A DNA stretch of 64,000 nucleotides from Aquipluma nitroreducens (GTDB lineage: Bacteria; Bacteroidota; Bacteroidia; Bacteroidales; Prolixibacteraceae). The stretch spans positions 4,703,501 to 4,767,500 of the forward strand of contig NZ_AP018694.1 in the NCBI RefSeq assembly GCF_009689585.1, written 5' to 3'. A program made the translations under genes and the position numbers. The number at the start of each line of letters is the position of its first letter. Within the stretch, counting starts at the first letter, position 1. Positions 6,855-16,323 of this stretch are shown here, piece after piece. The notes beneath the pieces were generated by a model that was given only the letters and a program-made list of their open reading frames with translations, searched no databases and was not told the DNA's origin.

Positions 6855-9257
6855 ATGTTCAGTTTACTAAAGAAAGAAATTACCAGTTTTTTTGGATCGC
6901 TCACAGGCTATGTGGTTGTGTTTGTATTCCTGCTGGCTACCAGCTTGTTTTTGTGGGTTTTCCCTGGAAACTATAATGTTTTGGACGGTGGATATGCTTC
7001 GCTTGATGGTTTGTTCTCCCTGGCTCCGTGGGTTTATCTTTTCCTGGTTCCGGCGGTCACCATGCGCCTGTTTGCCGAAGAAAAACGACTTGGAACCATG
7101 GAAGTTTTGCTTACCCGGCCGCTCTCGGTGATGCAGATTGTGCTGGCTAAATTTTTGGCCGGACTGCTGCTGGTTGCCATTTCTTTGCTGCCAACCTTAA
7201 TTTATTTCTATTCGGTTTATGCATTGGGTAATCCGGTGGGTTGTATTGATACTGGCAGTACCTGGGGAGCGTACTTCGGCCTGTTTTTTCTGGCTGCGAT
7301 TTATGTAGCTATCGGTTTATTGGCTTCAGCATTGACCGACAACCAGATATTTGCCTTTATTTTAGCGCTGTTCCTTTCGTTTGTGGCATACCTTGGGTTT
7401 GATTTTGTGGGAGCCATGCAATTACCTTCGGCGCTTCAGCAGTGGATAACCGGCTTTGGGATAAATGAACATTATGCTTCCATAAGCAGGGGAGTGGTCG
7501 ATTCGCGCGACTTGGTTTATTTTATTTCAGTTGTTTTTATCTTCTTGTTCCTTACCAGTCGGATTATTCATTTCCACACCGTTAATTTCAGGAGAGAAAT
7601 TAAATCAGGAATTCTGGTTTTGATTGGCGTTCTGTTCCTGAGCATTCTTTCCGGACAATTGTTTTTTCGGTTGGATTTAACGGCTGAAAAACGATATTCA
7701 ATTACCGATGTTTCCAAAAAGCTGGTCAAAAACCTTGAAAAGCCTGTAAACATTACACTTTATCTCGATGGCGAATTACCGGCAGGTTTCCGGAAACTGA
7801 AAAAATCGATTCAGGAAAAGATCGCCGATTACAACGCTTATTCGTCGAAACTGATCAATCTGACAGTGGTTGATCCTTACGAGATTTCTGATGCCAAACG
7901 TCGTGACCAGCTTTTTGAAGAGCTTGCAGGGAAAGGACTTCAGCCCACTGATATTCGCCAGAATACCGATCAGGGAACAATAACCCGGCGCATTTTCCCG
8001 GGCGCATTGATTGAGTATGGCAATAAGATGATAAGCGTCAACTTACTGAAAAACAATCAAAATGCTCATGCTGAAGTTAATCTGAACAATTCAATTGAAA
8101 GTCTGGAATACGAGTTTTCAGCCGCTTTCGCTGAATTGATGAGTCCTGAAAAACAGTCGGTTGCTTTTTTGACCGGACAAGGAGAATTGAACGATCATGA
8201 AGTTCACGACATCGCTACCAGCCTGACTGAAAAATACAATGTTTTTAATGTCACAAGCACTGAACTGGCAACCAATGGATCACGGATAAAAGCTCTGATT
8301 GTAGCCAATCCGTCTCAGAAATTTACTGAAGGTGAAAAATTTCAGATCGATCAATATGCCATGAATGGTGGTCGAATTCTTTGGCTGATTGATCCGGTTT
8401 CGGTTAGCCTGGATAGTTTGAGCAACGGAAATATGACTTTGGCATTCCCCCGAAGCCTGAACCTGGACGATCAGTTGTTTCGCTATGGAGTTCGCCTGAA
8501 TGCGAATCTGGTTCAGGATGCTGAGTGTTTGTTGATTCCAATTATTACTGGTACTTCGTCTAAGTTTACGCCTGCGCCCTGGTATTATTCGCCATTGCTG
8601 ATTCCTTCCGAAAATCAGGTGATCAGTAAAAGTTTGAACCGGGTAAAAGGCGAATTTGTAAGCTCGATTGATACCGTTGGAAAAGGCAATCAGGTTCGCA
8701 AAACGGTTATATTGGCAACATCGGCTTATTCTTTGGTTACTGAAGCGCCTGTCGAAGTGAGCCTGGCCAGTGCGAACAATCCGATTGATCGGAATCTTTT
8801 CCGGCAGCCATCGCAAGCAGTTGGAGTGTTATTGGAAGGTACGTTTACCTCGGTATTTAAAAATCGGATGGTCGATTCGTTTGGCGTAAAATCTTCAGCA
8901 GTGAAAACCGAAAGTATGCCTACCAAAATGATCGTTTTTTCGGATGGAAATCTAATCGCCAACCAGTACCGCATTCAGGGAGGAATCCCGGAATATATGC
9001 CGCTTGGTTACGACCGCTTTTCGAAACAAACTTTCGGGAATAAAGCGTTGTTGCTCAATGCGGTGAATTATCTTTGCGATGATGAGGGCTTGATGGAATT
9101 GCGTTCGCGGGTGTTTAAAATCAGGTTGCTCGATAAAGTCAGGCTAAAGGAAGAAAAACTGACGTGGCAATTGCTGAATGTGTTGGTTCCAATTCTTTTG
9201 ATTTCGGCTTTTGGAGCTGTGTATGTGTATGTTCGCCGCCGCAAATATAAATGCTAA
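6855..9257 (+). CDS. Fused GldF-GldG gliding-type ABC transporter subunit
   Basis: This 800-residue protein joins two proteins that are separate in Flavobacterium. Residues 1-240 match the GldF permease (ABC-2 type, six helices, with EEKRLGTMEVLLTRPLS). Residues 245-800 match GldG: a helix (GILVLIGVLFLSILSGQLFF), then RLDLTAEKRYSITDVSKKL, a large extracytoplasmic domain, and a final helix with a basic tail. GldA, the partner ATPase, is not in the window. The complex is linked to gliding and type IX secretion in some members and is also found in non-gliding ones. No stop or frameshift marks the join. Confidence 0.92.
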   Translation: MFSLLKKEITSFFGSLTGYVVVFVFLLATSLFLWVFPGNYNVLDGGYASLDGLFSLAPWVYLFLVPAVTMRLFAEEKRLGTMEVLLTRPLSVMQIVLAKFLAGLLLVAISLLPTLIYFYSVYALGNPVGCIDTGSTWGAYFGLFFLAAIYVAIGLLASALTDNQIFAFILALFLSFVAYLGFDFVGAMQLPSALQQWITGFGINEHYASISRGVVDSRDLVYFISVVFIFLFLTSRIIHFHTVNFRREIKSGILVLIGVLFLSILSGQLFFRLDLTAEKRYSITDVSKKLVKNLEKPVNITLYLDGELPAGFRKLKKSIQEKIADYNAYSSKLINLTVVDPYEISDAKRRDQLFEELAGKGLQPTDIRQNTDQGTITRRIFPGALIEYGNKMISVNLLKNNQNAHAEVNLNNSIESLEYEFSAAFAELMSPEKQSVAFLTGQGELNDHEVHDIATSLTEKYNVFNVTSTELATNGSRIKALIVANPSQKFTEGEKFQIDQYAMNGGRILWLIDPVSVSLDSLSNGNMTLAFPRSLNLDDQLFRYGVRLNANLVQDAECLLIPIITGTSSKFTPAPWYYSPLLIPSENQVISKSLNRVKGEFVSSIDTVGKGNQVRKTVILATSAYSLVTEAPVEVSLASANNPIDRNLFRQPSQAVGVLLEGTFTSVFKNRMVDSFGVKSSAVKTESMPTKMIVFSDGNLIANQYRIQGGIPEYMPLGYDRFSKQTFGNKALLLNAVNYLCDDEGLMELRSRVFKIRLLDKVRLKEEKLTWQLLNVLVPILLISAFGAVYVYVRRRKYKC

Positions 9258-9401
9258 ATACTTTTGGATAAAATAATCGTTCATCAATAGGTTAAAAATG
9301 GCAAAGTTTGTATATTCGTGAGCTTCCGTTTAATTGTATAGGCAAGTGATTTCAAGGCGAATAAATTGTAAAAAGAATATAAAAACTCTAAAAAAATACC
9401 G

Positions 9402-10532
9402 ATGAAATTTGTTGTTTCAAGTACTGAATTACTTAGTCATCTTTCTGCTATCAGCAGAGTAATCAACTCAAAAAATACACTTCCAATTCTCGACAATTAT
9501 TTGTTTTTGCTGGAAGATAATCGTTTAACCGTTACCGCTTCTGATCTTGAATCAACTTTGATTACAAGTCTGGAATTGGAAAACACCAGCGGAACTGGAA
9601 CTATTGCTGTTCCGGCAAAAAGGATGAACGACACGCTGAAAGAGTTCCCGGAGCAACCGCTGACTTTCCAGATCGATCCTGAAACTTTCCAGATTGATAT
9701 TTTTTCGCAAAACGGTAAATTTAGCATTGTGGGCCAAAACGGAGAAGATTTTCCACAACAACCCATTCTGAATGAAGGTGTTGCTTCAACCATTAATGTG
9801 AATCACAGCGTGCTTCTAAGTGGTATCAACAAAACACTTTTTGCGACTGCCGATGATGAACTTCGTCCGGTAATGAATGGTATTTTTATTGAACTGACTA
9901 CCGAGGATATGAAGTTTGTAGCTTCTGATGCTCATAAGCTGGTTCGCTATAAACGTTTCGATGCTAAGGCTGAAAAAGACGCTTCGTTTATCCTTCCGAA
10001 GAAACCGGCAGCTATCCTGAAAAGTTTGCTTCCAAAAGAAGACTTTGATGTGAAACTGGAATTTGATGATAAAAATGCGTTCTTCACTTTGAGTAATTAT
10101 AAACTGATTTGTCGTTTGGTTGAAGGAAATTACCCAAGTTATAATTCAGTTATTCCACAAAACAATCCAAATAAACTGGTTATCGACCGTGTTGAATTTT
10201 ACAATACAGTTCGTCGCGTATCGGTATTCTCCAATCAGGCAAGTAATCTTGTTCGGTTGAAATTAACTGAAAACCAGTTGGTTGTTTCGGCTCAGGATGT
10301 CGACTTTGCCATATCTGCAGTTGAACGATTGAATTGCCAATACGAAGGTGATGACATGGAAATTGGGTTCAAATCAACTTTCCTTCAGGAAATTTTATCG
10401 AACCTCTCGGTTACTGATGTAAAAGTTGAACTTTCTGATCCAACCCGTGCTGGTTTACTTTTGCCTGCTGAAAATGAGAACGAAGAAGAAAACGTATTGA
10501 TGCTTTTAATGCCAATGATGATAAATGCCTGA
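9402..10532 (+). CDS. dnaN: DNA polymerase III beta subunit (sliding clamp)
   Basis: This 376-residue protein starts MKFVVSSTELLSHLSAISRV and ends ENVLMLLMPMMINA, both typical of Bacteroidetes DnaN. Three clamp domains fit the length. It forms the dimeric ring that tethers DNA polymerase III to DNA. It is followed by a terminator and then the DnaQ-like exonuclease gene, a plausible replication neighbourhood. A TATATTCG-type -7 element lies at about 9311-9319 with one mismatch to consensus. Confidence 0.98.
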   Translation: MKFVVSSTELLSHLSAISRVINSKNTLPILDNYLFLLEDNRLTVTASDLESTLITSLELENTSGTGTIAVPAKRMNDTLKEFPEQPLTFQIDPETFQIDIFSQNGKFSIVGQNGEDFPQQPILNEGVASTINVNHSVLLSGINKTLFATADDELRPVMNGIFIELTTEDMKFVASDAHKLVRYKRFDAKAEKDASFILPKKPAAILKSLLPKEDFDVKLEFDDKNAFFTLSNYKLICRLVEGNYPSYNSVIPQNNPNKLVIDRVEFYNTVRRVSVFSNQASNLVRLKLTENQLVVSAQDVDFAISAVERLNCQYEGDDMEIGFKSTFLQEILSNLSVTDVKVELSDPTRAGLLLPAENENEEENVLMLLMPMMINA

Positions 10533-10553
10533 TCTCATTTAGGCTCACAGGAG

Positions 10554-10590
10554 AAACCTAATGGTGATGAGCCGTTAGGTTTTTTCTTTT
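10554..10590 (+). terminator. Terminator downstream of dnaN
   Basis: Stem AAACCTAA/TTAGGTTT (10554-10561, 10575-10582) is followed by a T-rich tract. A second possible stem, GGCTCA/TGAGCC, overlaps the same loop and could compete with it. Confidence 0.8.
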
Positions 10591-10622
10591 CTGAATAATT
10601 ACAAAAACTTAAATTTTTAATC

Positions 10623-11429
10623 GTGAATTTGAACCTCAAAAATCCGTTGATTTTTCTTGATCTGGAAACAACAGGAATGAATATAGTGACCGACCGGATC
10701 GTTGAAATTGCCTTGATTAAAGTTCATCCGGATGGAAAAGAAGAAGAAAAGCAATACAGGATTAATCCTGAAATGCCAATTCCGGAGGTAGTGACCAAAA
10801 TTCATGGTATATCCGATGAGGACGTAAAAGACAAACCAACCTTTAAAGAAGTAGCCAAAACCATTGCCCAGTTTATGGAAGGCTGCGATTTTGCAGGATT
10901 CAATTCTAACCGCTTTGACATTCCTCTACTTGCTGAAGAGTTTTTGCGGGCCGACGTCGATCTGGATTTAAAGAAACGCAAATTCATTGATGTTCAGGCC
11001 ATTTTCCACAAGATGGAAAAACGCACTTTGGCCGCAGCTTATAAATTTTACTGCCAGAAACCATTGGAAGATGCGCATAGCGCGATGGCCGATACGAAAG
11101 CGACTTACGAAGTATTGAAAGCTCAGCTCGATGTCTACAAAGACGAGGAATACGAAGATGCACATGGTAAGACTTCGAAACCTATAGTGAATGATATTCA
11201 GGCGCTAAGCGAATTTTCGGCCTACGATACCAATGTCGACTTTGTTGGCCGTATTGTATATGACGAAAAGGGGGTTGAGATTATCAACTTCGGAAAAAAT
11301 AAAGGCATCCCAGTTGAGAAAGTTCTGCGCGAACAACCCGGCTATTACGGTTGGATTCTGAACAGCGAATTCCCGTTGTACACTAAAAAAGTGCTGACAG
11401 CGATTAAATTAAGAATGAAAGATAATTAA
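10623..11429 (+). CDS. DnaQ-like 3'-5' exonuclease (DNA polymerase III epsilon type)
   Basis: This 268-residue protein opens at a GTG with LIFLDLETTG (ExoI, D-x-E), has GFNSNRFDIPLL (ExoII) and HSAMADTKATY (ExoIII, H-x4-D): the full DEDDh catalytic set. About 90 further residues at the C-terminus, including VGRIVYDEKGVEIINFGKNK, form an extra domain found in Bacteroidetes homologues. It should proofread or trim DNA 3' ends. GTG is the only start that keeps the first strand. Confidence 0.92.
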   Translation: MNLNLKNPLIFLDLETTGMNIVTDRIVEIALIKVHPDGKEEEKQYRINPEMPIPEVVTKIHGISDEDVKDKPTFKEVAKTIAQFMEGCDFAGFNSNRFDIPLLAEEFLRADVDLDLKKRKFIDVQAIFHKMEKRTLAAAYKFYCQKPLEDAHSAMADTKATYEVLKAQLDVYKDEEYEDAHGKTSKPIVNDIQALSEFSAYDTNVDFVGRIVYDEKGVEIINFGKNKGIPVEKVLREQPGYYGWILNSEFPLYTKKVLTAIKLRMKDN

Positions 11430-11436
11430 TTGGCGC

Positions 11437-11466
11437 TGTAGAGACGCAATGCATTGCGTCTCTACA
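11437..11466. repeat. Perfect 30-bp palindrome
   Basis: Every base of 11437-11451 pairs with 11452-11466, centred on ATGCAT, with arms containing GTAGAGACGCAATG. It has no loop bases and no T-tail. The sequence type (GTAGAGACG...CGTCTCTAC) recurs as a dispersed palindrome in many bacterial genomes, to my knowledge. It lies between the exonuclease and FAH genes. Confidence 0.8.
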
Positions 11467-11482
11467 ATAAAAATAATATTGT

Positions 11483-12097
11483 ATGAAAATAATCTGTGTA
11501 GGCCGCAATTATGTGGCGCATGCCAAAGAGTTGAATAACGAAGTTCCTGCCGAGCCGGTTTTATTTATGAAGCCCGATTCGGCGTTGCTCCGGAATAATG
11601 ATCCATTTTATATTCCAGATTGGTCAAACGATGTGCATCACGAAGTTGAACTGATCGTGAAAATTTGTAAGTTGGGTAAAAACATCGAAAAAAAGTTTGC
11701 TTCCCGTTATTACAAAGAAGTTGGACTTGGTATCGACTTTACAGCACGTGACTTACAAAATGCGTTGAAAGATAAAGGATTACCCTGGGAAAAATCCAAG
11801 GCATTCGATCATTCGGCAGTGATTTGTTCAGAGTTTGTGTCTGTTGATTCATTACCTGATCGGAATGCAATAAATTTCAGATTAGATATTAATGGAAATA
11901 CTGTTCAGGAAGGAAATTCAGCTTTGATGATTTTCCCGATTGATGACATTATCGCACATGTTTCGAAATACTTTACCCTGAAAATTGGCGATTTGATTTA
12001 TACCGGAACTACTGCAGGTGTTGGAAAGGTAAATATTGGGGATCGTCTTGAAGGATATCTGGAAGGAACAAAAAAGTTTGACTTTTGGATTAAATAA
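11483..12097 (+). CDS. Fumarylacetoacetate hydrolase family protein
   Basis: This 204-residue protein is a short FAH-fold enzyme of the YcgM/FAHD1 type. It has GRNYVAHAKELNNEVP at the start, metal ligands in HHEVELIVKI and GIDFTARDLQ, and the closing FTLKIGDLIYTGTTAGVG. These enzymes use Mg2+ to cleave acylpyruvates or decarboxylate oxaloacetate. The substrate is not certain. The gene ends about 90 bp before ssrA and has no operon partner in the same direction except the upstream exonuclease. Confidence 0.92.
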   Translation: MKIICVGRNYVAHAKELNNEVPAEPVLFMKPDSALLRNNDPFYIPDWSNDVHHEVELIVKICKLGKNIEKKFASRYYKEVGLGIDFTARDLQNALKDKGLPWEKSKAFDHSAVICSEFVSVDSLPDRNAINFRLDINGNTVQEGNSALMIFPIDDIIAHVSKYFTLKIGDLIYTGTTAGVGKVNIGDRLEGYLEGTKKFDFWIK

Positions 12098-12187
12098 CTG
12101 TGGAAGCCTGAAGTCGCCTCAAAAATTAAAAGAATCAGATATTCCTGAATTGGCATAAAAAAGTGTATTTTTACAGTCCTTAATACC

Positions 12188-12583
12188 GGGGCTGACTGGT
12201 TTTGACAGCGGGTAGAAGAGGTATGTAAGCATGACGGGCCTTGATCGCACAGCCCGTAAATCTGGGCGTTCAAAATTCAATTGGCGAAAATAACTACGCT
12301 CTTGCTGCGTAATCAACTTAAAGTAGATTACACTTTATTCCGGTACTAGGTGCTGGAACGAGACATTGCCCGGGTGCTACTTCCCTGAAGCGGCCCGATC
12401 AGGCGGTGCAAATAAATCGGGGATAGTGGAAGTTGTGCTTCGGAACTTCTGCAAAATTAAGAAGCTAAGGTAAAAGTCGGTGGCCCTGATCCAGCTTTTA
12501 TTCGAAAATTAAGTCTGGGGATAAGCATGTAGAAAGCATATTGCTTCCTCGTTTGGACGCGGGTTCGATTCCCGCCAGCTCCA
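12188..12583 (+). ncRNA. ssrA: Transfer-messenger RNA (tmRNA)
   Basis: The 5' end GGGGCTG (12188-12194) pairs with CAGCTCC (12576-12582) to form the tRNA-like acceptor stem, with discriminator A at 12583 and no encoded CCA. The TTCGATTCCCGCC arm is near the 3' end. The tag ORF at 12283-12312 reads GENNYALAA then TAA, the usual Bacteroidetes tag ending. tmRNA with SmpB rescues stalled ribosomes and marks the peptide for proteolysis. Confidence 0.97.
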
Positions 12584-12585
12584 CT
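12550..12585 (+). other. Candidate attachment site (attL) in the 3' end of ssrA
   Basis: A tyrosine integrase begins 240 bp downstream in the same direction, and the tRNA-like 3' end of tmRNA is a common integration target. I looked for a second copy of the TTCGATTCCCGCCAGCTCC string and did not find one in the window, so attR is outside it or lost. Confidence 0.4.
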
Positions 12586-12607
12586 TTTTCAAGAAGCATA
12601 TCAAAGC

Positions 12608-12650
12608 AAACTCCTGTAAATGCCACATTTACAGGAGTTTTTTATTTTTA
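12608..12650 (+). terminator. ssrA terminator
   Basis: A perfect 14-bp stem (12608-12621 with 12627-12640, loop GCCAC) is followed by a T-rich tail. Confidence 0.9.
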
Positions 12651-12824
12651 GCTCCTGCAAATAAATGCAAAAAAAAGCATATGCAAAGGGGGCAAAGAGG
12701 GGGCAGCACCTTTTCACTCAATTGCCCCCTTTTAAGAGCGCATTTCTTTAATATGCAGTACTTTGCGTTTCGGGTTCTTCCATTGCTAAAATACTTTTAC
12801 AAACAAAAATTAAATTTATTTGCA

Positions 12825-13634
12825 ATGAAAAAACAAGAAACTTTTTCGGTTCGCTTTTTTGTAAGAAAAAGCAGAGTAACAAATGAAGAATTTGGTCCTC
12901 TATTTGTCAGAATTACAGTTAATTCAAGTCGAATTGAAATTTCATTGGGCAAAAGTGTAGCAACAGAAATCTGGCATGAGAAACTACAAAAATGTAAAGG
13001 ACAAACGAGAGAAGCCAAACAAATAAATGATTTTTTGGAGTTGACTACTTTCAAGATTAATGAAATTAGGCATCGACTGATTATTGAAGGAAAAGAAATC
13101 ACTGCTGACCTGCTTAAAACAAGGTATAAAGGACTACCAGATGCAGATGAAATCCATAAACCCACTATTCTGGAACTCTATGAAATTCATAATAATAAAT
13201 TAAAAGAACTGGTTGATATTGATATTGCAAAAGCTACTTACAAAAGACACAATACCTCAAAAAGTCATATTGCAACTTTTATAAAATACCAGTTTGGGCA
13301 AGATGATATAGTACTTGACCGAATAGATTATAAATTCTTAAATGACTATGAGCATTATTTTAAAGTTGTAAGAAAATGTAATCACAATTCAACAATGAAA
13401 TACATCAAAAATTTAGGGAAAGTGATTCGCCTAGGCCTGGCTGAAGGTTATATGAATAAAAATCCATTCGACAAATTCAAGCTTACCTATAAAACGGTTC
13501 AACGGGATATTTTGACAATTGAAGAGGTTGATAAACTGGTGAAATTGAAGATTCCGGAAGAGCGTTTGGATCGTGTTCGTGATCTTTTTGTTTTTTGCAT
13601 TTATACCGGGTTGGCATTTGTTGATGTGACTAAT
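12825..13634 (+). pseudogene. Tyrosine integrase, truncated by the IS21-family element
   Basis: From the ATG at 12825 the protein reads MKKQETFSVRFFVRKSR, an Arm-DNA-binding domain typical of Bacteroidetes integrases. It continues through a SAM-like core-binding domain (about residues 110-210) into the first part of the catalytic domain (RVRDLFVFCIYTGLAFVDVTN). The frame then runs into the IS end, so the catalytic R-H-R-Y residues after the first helix are missing. I could not find the lost C-terminus after the right IS end at 16324. The element therefore probably cannot excise by itself. Upstream in-frame starts exist (12681), but 12825 begins at the conserved domain. Confidence 0.88.
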
Positions 13635-13772
13635 TGGATTTGCCGGTTAAATTGACCAGTCCGCGCCGTTTTATATTGACCACCTTTCGCCGGAGTAAAT
13701 TGACCACCTATTTTCAATATTGAGAACGATCATTTCCTTGTTTTGATTAGAGTTATACAAAATTAGATTTAT

Positions 13773-14552
13773 TTATTCTGATTCAACAGTTTCTACGATT
13801 TTGTTTCGTTGTCTTCTTCGTATTGATTCTCCTACAAGTTCCATTCGATGAGCATCATGAACAATGCGGTCAAGTATTGCATCCGCTATTGTTTGTTCTC
13901 CGATAACCTCATACCATTGTGCCACTGGCAACTGAGAGGTTATAATGGTTGAACGGTTTCCGTGACGATCTTCCACGATTTCCATAAGTACCGACCTGTT
14001 TGATGCATCAAGCGGCTGCAAGCCAAAATCGTCCAGAATCAAAAGATCCTGTCTTTCTATCTTTGCAACTTCTCTGATGTACGAACCATCTGCTTTGGCC
14101 ATTTTTAATCTTGTAAACAGCTTTGTAGTGTTGGCATAAAGTACTTTGAACCCAAGGGTACAGGCTTGATTTCCGATAGCAGAAGCAATGAAGCTCTTGC
14201 CTATTCCGGTACTCCCGGTGATCAGAAGATTCTCTTTTCTTCCGATAAAAGTACACTCAGCCATACGCATGAACTGATTTTTGTCCAGGTTGCGATCTAT
14301 ATCAAAGTGCAACTGCTCAATGTTGGCTTTATAACGGAACTTTGCATTGCGCATTTGCCTCTCTATGCGGCGATTGTTACGATCATCCCATTCGGCATCA
14401 ATAAGCATCGATACCATTTCATCGCCTGTCATTTGAATCATGCTGCCATTCTCGATGCTTGTTCTAAAGGCACGAACCATACCGAAGAACTTCATCTGTC
14501 TCATTTTTTGAAGCGTTTGCTCATTCATTTTATTCGATTTAAGGTTAAACAA
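13773..14552 (-). CDS. istB: IS21-family helper ATPase IstB
   Basis: This 259-residue DnaC-like AAA+ protein has Walker A GSTGIGKSFIAS, Walker B LLILDDFGLQPL and sensor TSQLPVAQWYEVIG. It helps IstA choose and capture target DNA in an ATP-dependent way. An internal ATG at 14528 (MNEQTLQKMRQMKFFGM) is the likelier start because homologues begin there; the 8 extra residues are uncertain. It follows istA with a 42-bp gap. Confidence 0.95.
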   Translation of the reverse strand: MFNLKSNKMNEQTLQKMRQMKFFGMVRAFRTSIENGSMIQMTGDEMVSMLIDAEWDDRNNRRIERQMRNAKFRYKANIEQLHFDIDRNLDKNQFMRMAECTFIGRKENLLITGSTGIGKSFIASAIGNQACTLGFKVLYANTTKLFTRLKMAKADGSYIREVAKIERQDLLILDDFGLQPLDASNRSVLMEIVEDRHGNRSTIITSQLPVAQWYEVIGEQTIADAILDRIVHDAHRMELVGESIRRRQRNKIVETVESE

Positions 14553-14594
14553 TACCCGGAGGGGTAGCCGTTACAGCTTTCCTCCGGGGAGATA

Positions 14595-16133
14595 TTACCG
14601 GTAATAGTTTTTACCACGTATGTTCAGGTGAGGGGGCATTGACTGATCAACATGCTGCTGATCATCAACGTTTCGGTCAAGTCCTTTTTCAAGGATTACC
14701 CGGATGGTCTGATAGCTGTAATCGCCATATTGAAGTGCACGCAGACAAGCATTGTTAAGCCGCTCTTTTCCGGCACGTACCGAAAAACTTAAAACTCCCT
14801 GGCAGGATCGATAGGTCTGCTCCGGATGCTGCCGGGCATTTAGCAACTGGATAATATATTCTTTTGTTTGAGGGCCTACCTCTGCGGCTCGTTCGATAAA
14901 TTTATCGGGGTTCCAGTCGCTCATGAAGCGGTGCTGCGAGGCCAGATGATCTGTTATTGTTGTGTGTCCAAAAAGGTGCCTGTTCCTTTTGTGCACTGCA
15001 ATTCGCTCGTAGCGGTGATAAATTTCAACCTCAGATTGGCTGTAAAGCAAGGTTACCTTCTTGCCGATAAAATGGTAAGGAACACTGTAATAATGCTTAT
15101 CCTCGGCAAGGCAGACGTAATTGTTCTTCATCACAGAAGCGATATAGCGTCGCTTCAACTCATATCTCTTTTCAGGTAAAGGGTGCAAAAAGTGTCGTTC
15201 AGTATCTTCGAATAACTGTCGCCTGCTGAATGGCCTTCCTGTAAGCGGCCTGTTATTATGAGCTTCCAGTGCCTCCCTGATCGCGCTATTTAGCAGTTCA
15301 ATGCAAGAATATACATTACCCTTTAAAATGCTGTAAATCGAACGGTAAATGATTTTGACGGCACCTTCTACCAACGCTTTGTGTTTGGGTTTATACGGAG
15401 CTGCCGGTAAAGCCGCCATCGAATAATAGCTTACGAAGTCACGAAAAGCCTCATTAAGTGTTGGCTCATAACGATTACTCTTGATTACCGCCGATTTTAA
15501 GTTATCCGTAACGATGGCATTAGGAACACCTCCGAAGTAATGTAATGCATTTTCGCAGGAGTTGATGAAGTCTTCCTTCTGTTGGGTATAACTGGCCTCT
15601 ACGTAGGTCAACTGGCTTGCACCCAGTATGGCGACAAAAACCTCTACCTCTGTGATGTCTAATGTTTCCGGATCTAAAACCTTGAGTTTTTCGCCTGCAT
15701 AATCAACATACATCTTCTCCCCGGCCTTATGCTCAATGTGCATAACCGGATTACGAACCTTCTTCCAGAGAAGATAATAATGCTTGAACTGTGAAAACCG
15801 ATAGCCTGCAGGATGCTGTTCAAAATATTGCTCCCAAAGCTTCTCCTTGGTGTTTCCCCGGATCTTCAATGCTTTTTCCATGGTGGGGAAAAATGCTTCC
15901 AGAGATTGATAACGCAGATCATTCTCAATATGATTGCGTGGAACCATATCCAGAAACATCTGCTCAAGTTCAGTGTCACTCATCAGTTGAATCTCCTGGG
16001 GCGATTTGCCCGAAGCCAGGAACAACCTGATATACTTCTTAACACTATTGCGGGGAAGACCTGTCCGTTCCCCGATGGACTGTTTACTTACACCCTCGGT
16101 GTAAAGCCTGATAATGCTTCTTACCTTGCTCAT
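14595..16133 (-). CDS. istA: IS21-family transposase IstA
   Basis: The protein starts with an HTH (MSKVRSIIRLYTEGVSKQSIGERTGLPRNSVKKY) and carries an rve/DDE core: MYVDYAGEKL (D), AIVTDNLKSAV (D), then KHKALVEGAVKIIYR (E). A Mu-type C-terminal domain follows. It cuts and joins the IS ends. The frame is open further upstream, with starts at 16154 and 16187, but those add hydrophobic residues foreign to the family, so 16133 is chosen. Confidence 0.93.
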   Translation of the reverse strand: MSKVRSIIRLYTEGVSKQSIGERTGLPRNSVKKYIRLFLASGKSPQEIQLMSDTELEQMFLDMVPRNHIENDLRYQSLEAFFPTMEKALKIRGNTKEKLWEQYFEQHPAGYRFSQFKHYYLLWKKVRNPVMHIEHKAGEKMYVDYAGEKLKVLDPETLDITEVEVFVAILGASQLTYVEASYTQQKEDFINSCENALHYFGGVPNAIVTDNLKSAVIKSNRYEPTLNEAFRDFVSYYSMAALPAAPYKPKHKALVEGAVKIIYRSIYSILKGNVYSCIELLNSAIREALEAHNNRPLTGRPFSRRQLFEDTERHFLHPLPEKRYELKRRYIASVMKNNYVCLAEDKHYYSVPYHFIGKKVTLLYSQSEVEIYHRYERIAVHKRNRHLFGHTTITDHLASQHRFMSDWNPDKFIERAAEVGPQTKEYIIQLLNARQHPEQTYRSCQGVLSFSVRAGKERLNNACLRALQYGDYSYQTIRVILEKGLDRNVDDQQHVDQSMPPHLNIRGKNYYR

Positions 16134-16323
16134 AATGATTAGTTTATTTGACATTTTGATTATATTGAACAAAGCCAACTTAATCATAAATGCCCGCTAA
16201 TCAACAAGGATAAATCGTTCTTAGAGGGTGGTCAATTTGCTCCGGCGCAACCCAACCATTTTGACCGGCGGAAGGTGGTCAATTTGTTCCGGCGAACACT
16301 GGATATTTTATCCGGCGTGTCCA

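Larger units (their letters stand above)
13635..16323 (-). mobile_element. IS21-family insertion sequence
   Basis: It holds istA and istB in the usual order on the minus strand. The ends match as TGGATTTGCCGGTTAAA on the left and TGGACACGCCGGATAAA on the right (reverse complement). Each end has repeats of the form GCCGGnnnAAATTGACCACC: three on the left (13640-13710) and three to four on the right (16220-16317), the multiple binding sites typical of IS21 transposases. No target duplication was found across the ends, which suggests a deletion next to the right end after insertion. Confidence 0.88.

Noticed and set aside
12119-12316. Minus-strand frames across the tmRNA 5' half
   Set aside because: The region is fully explained by ssrA; the frames are by-products of its structure.
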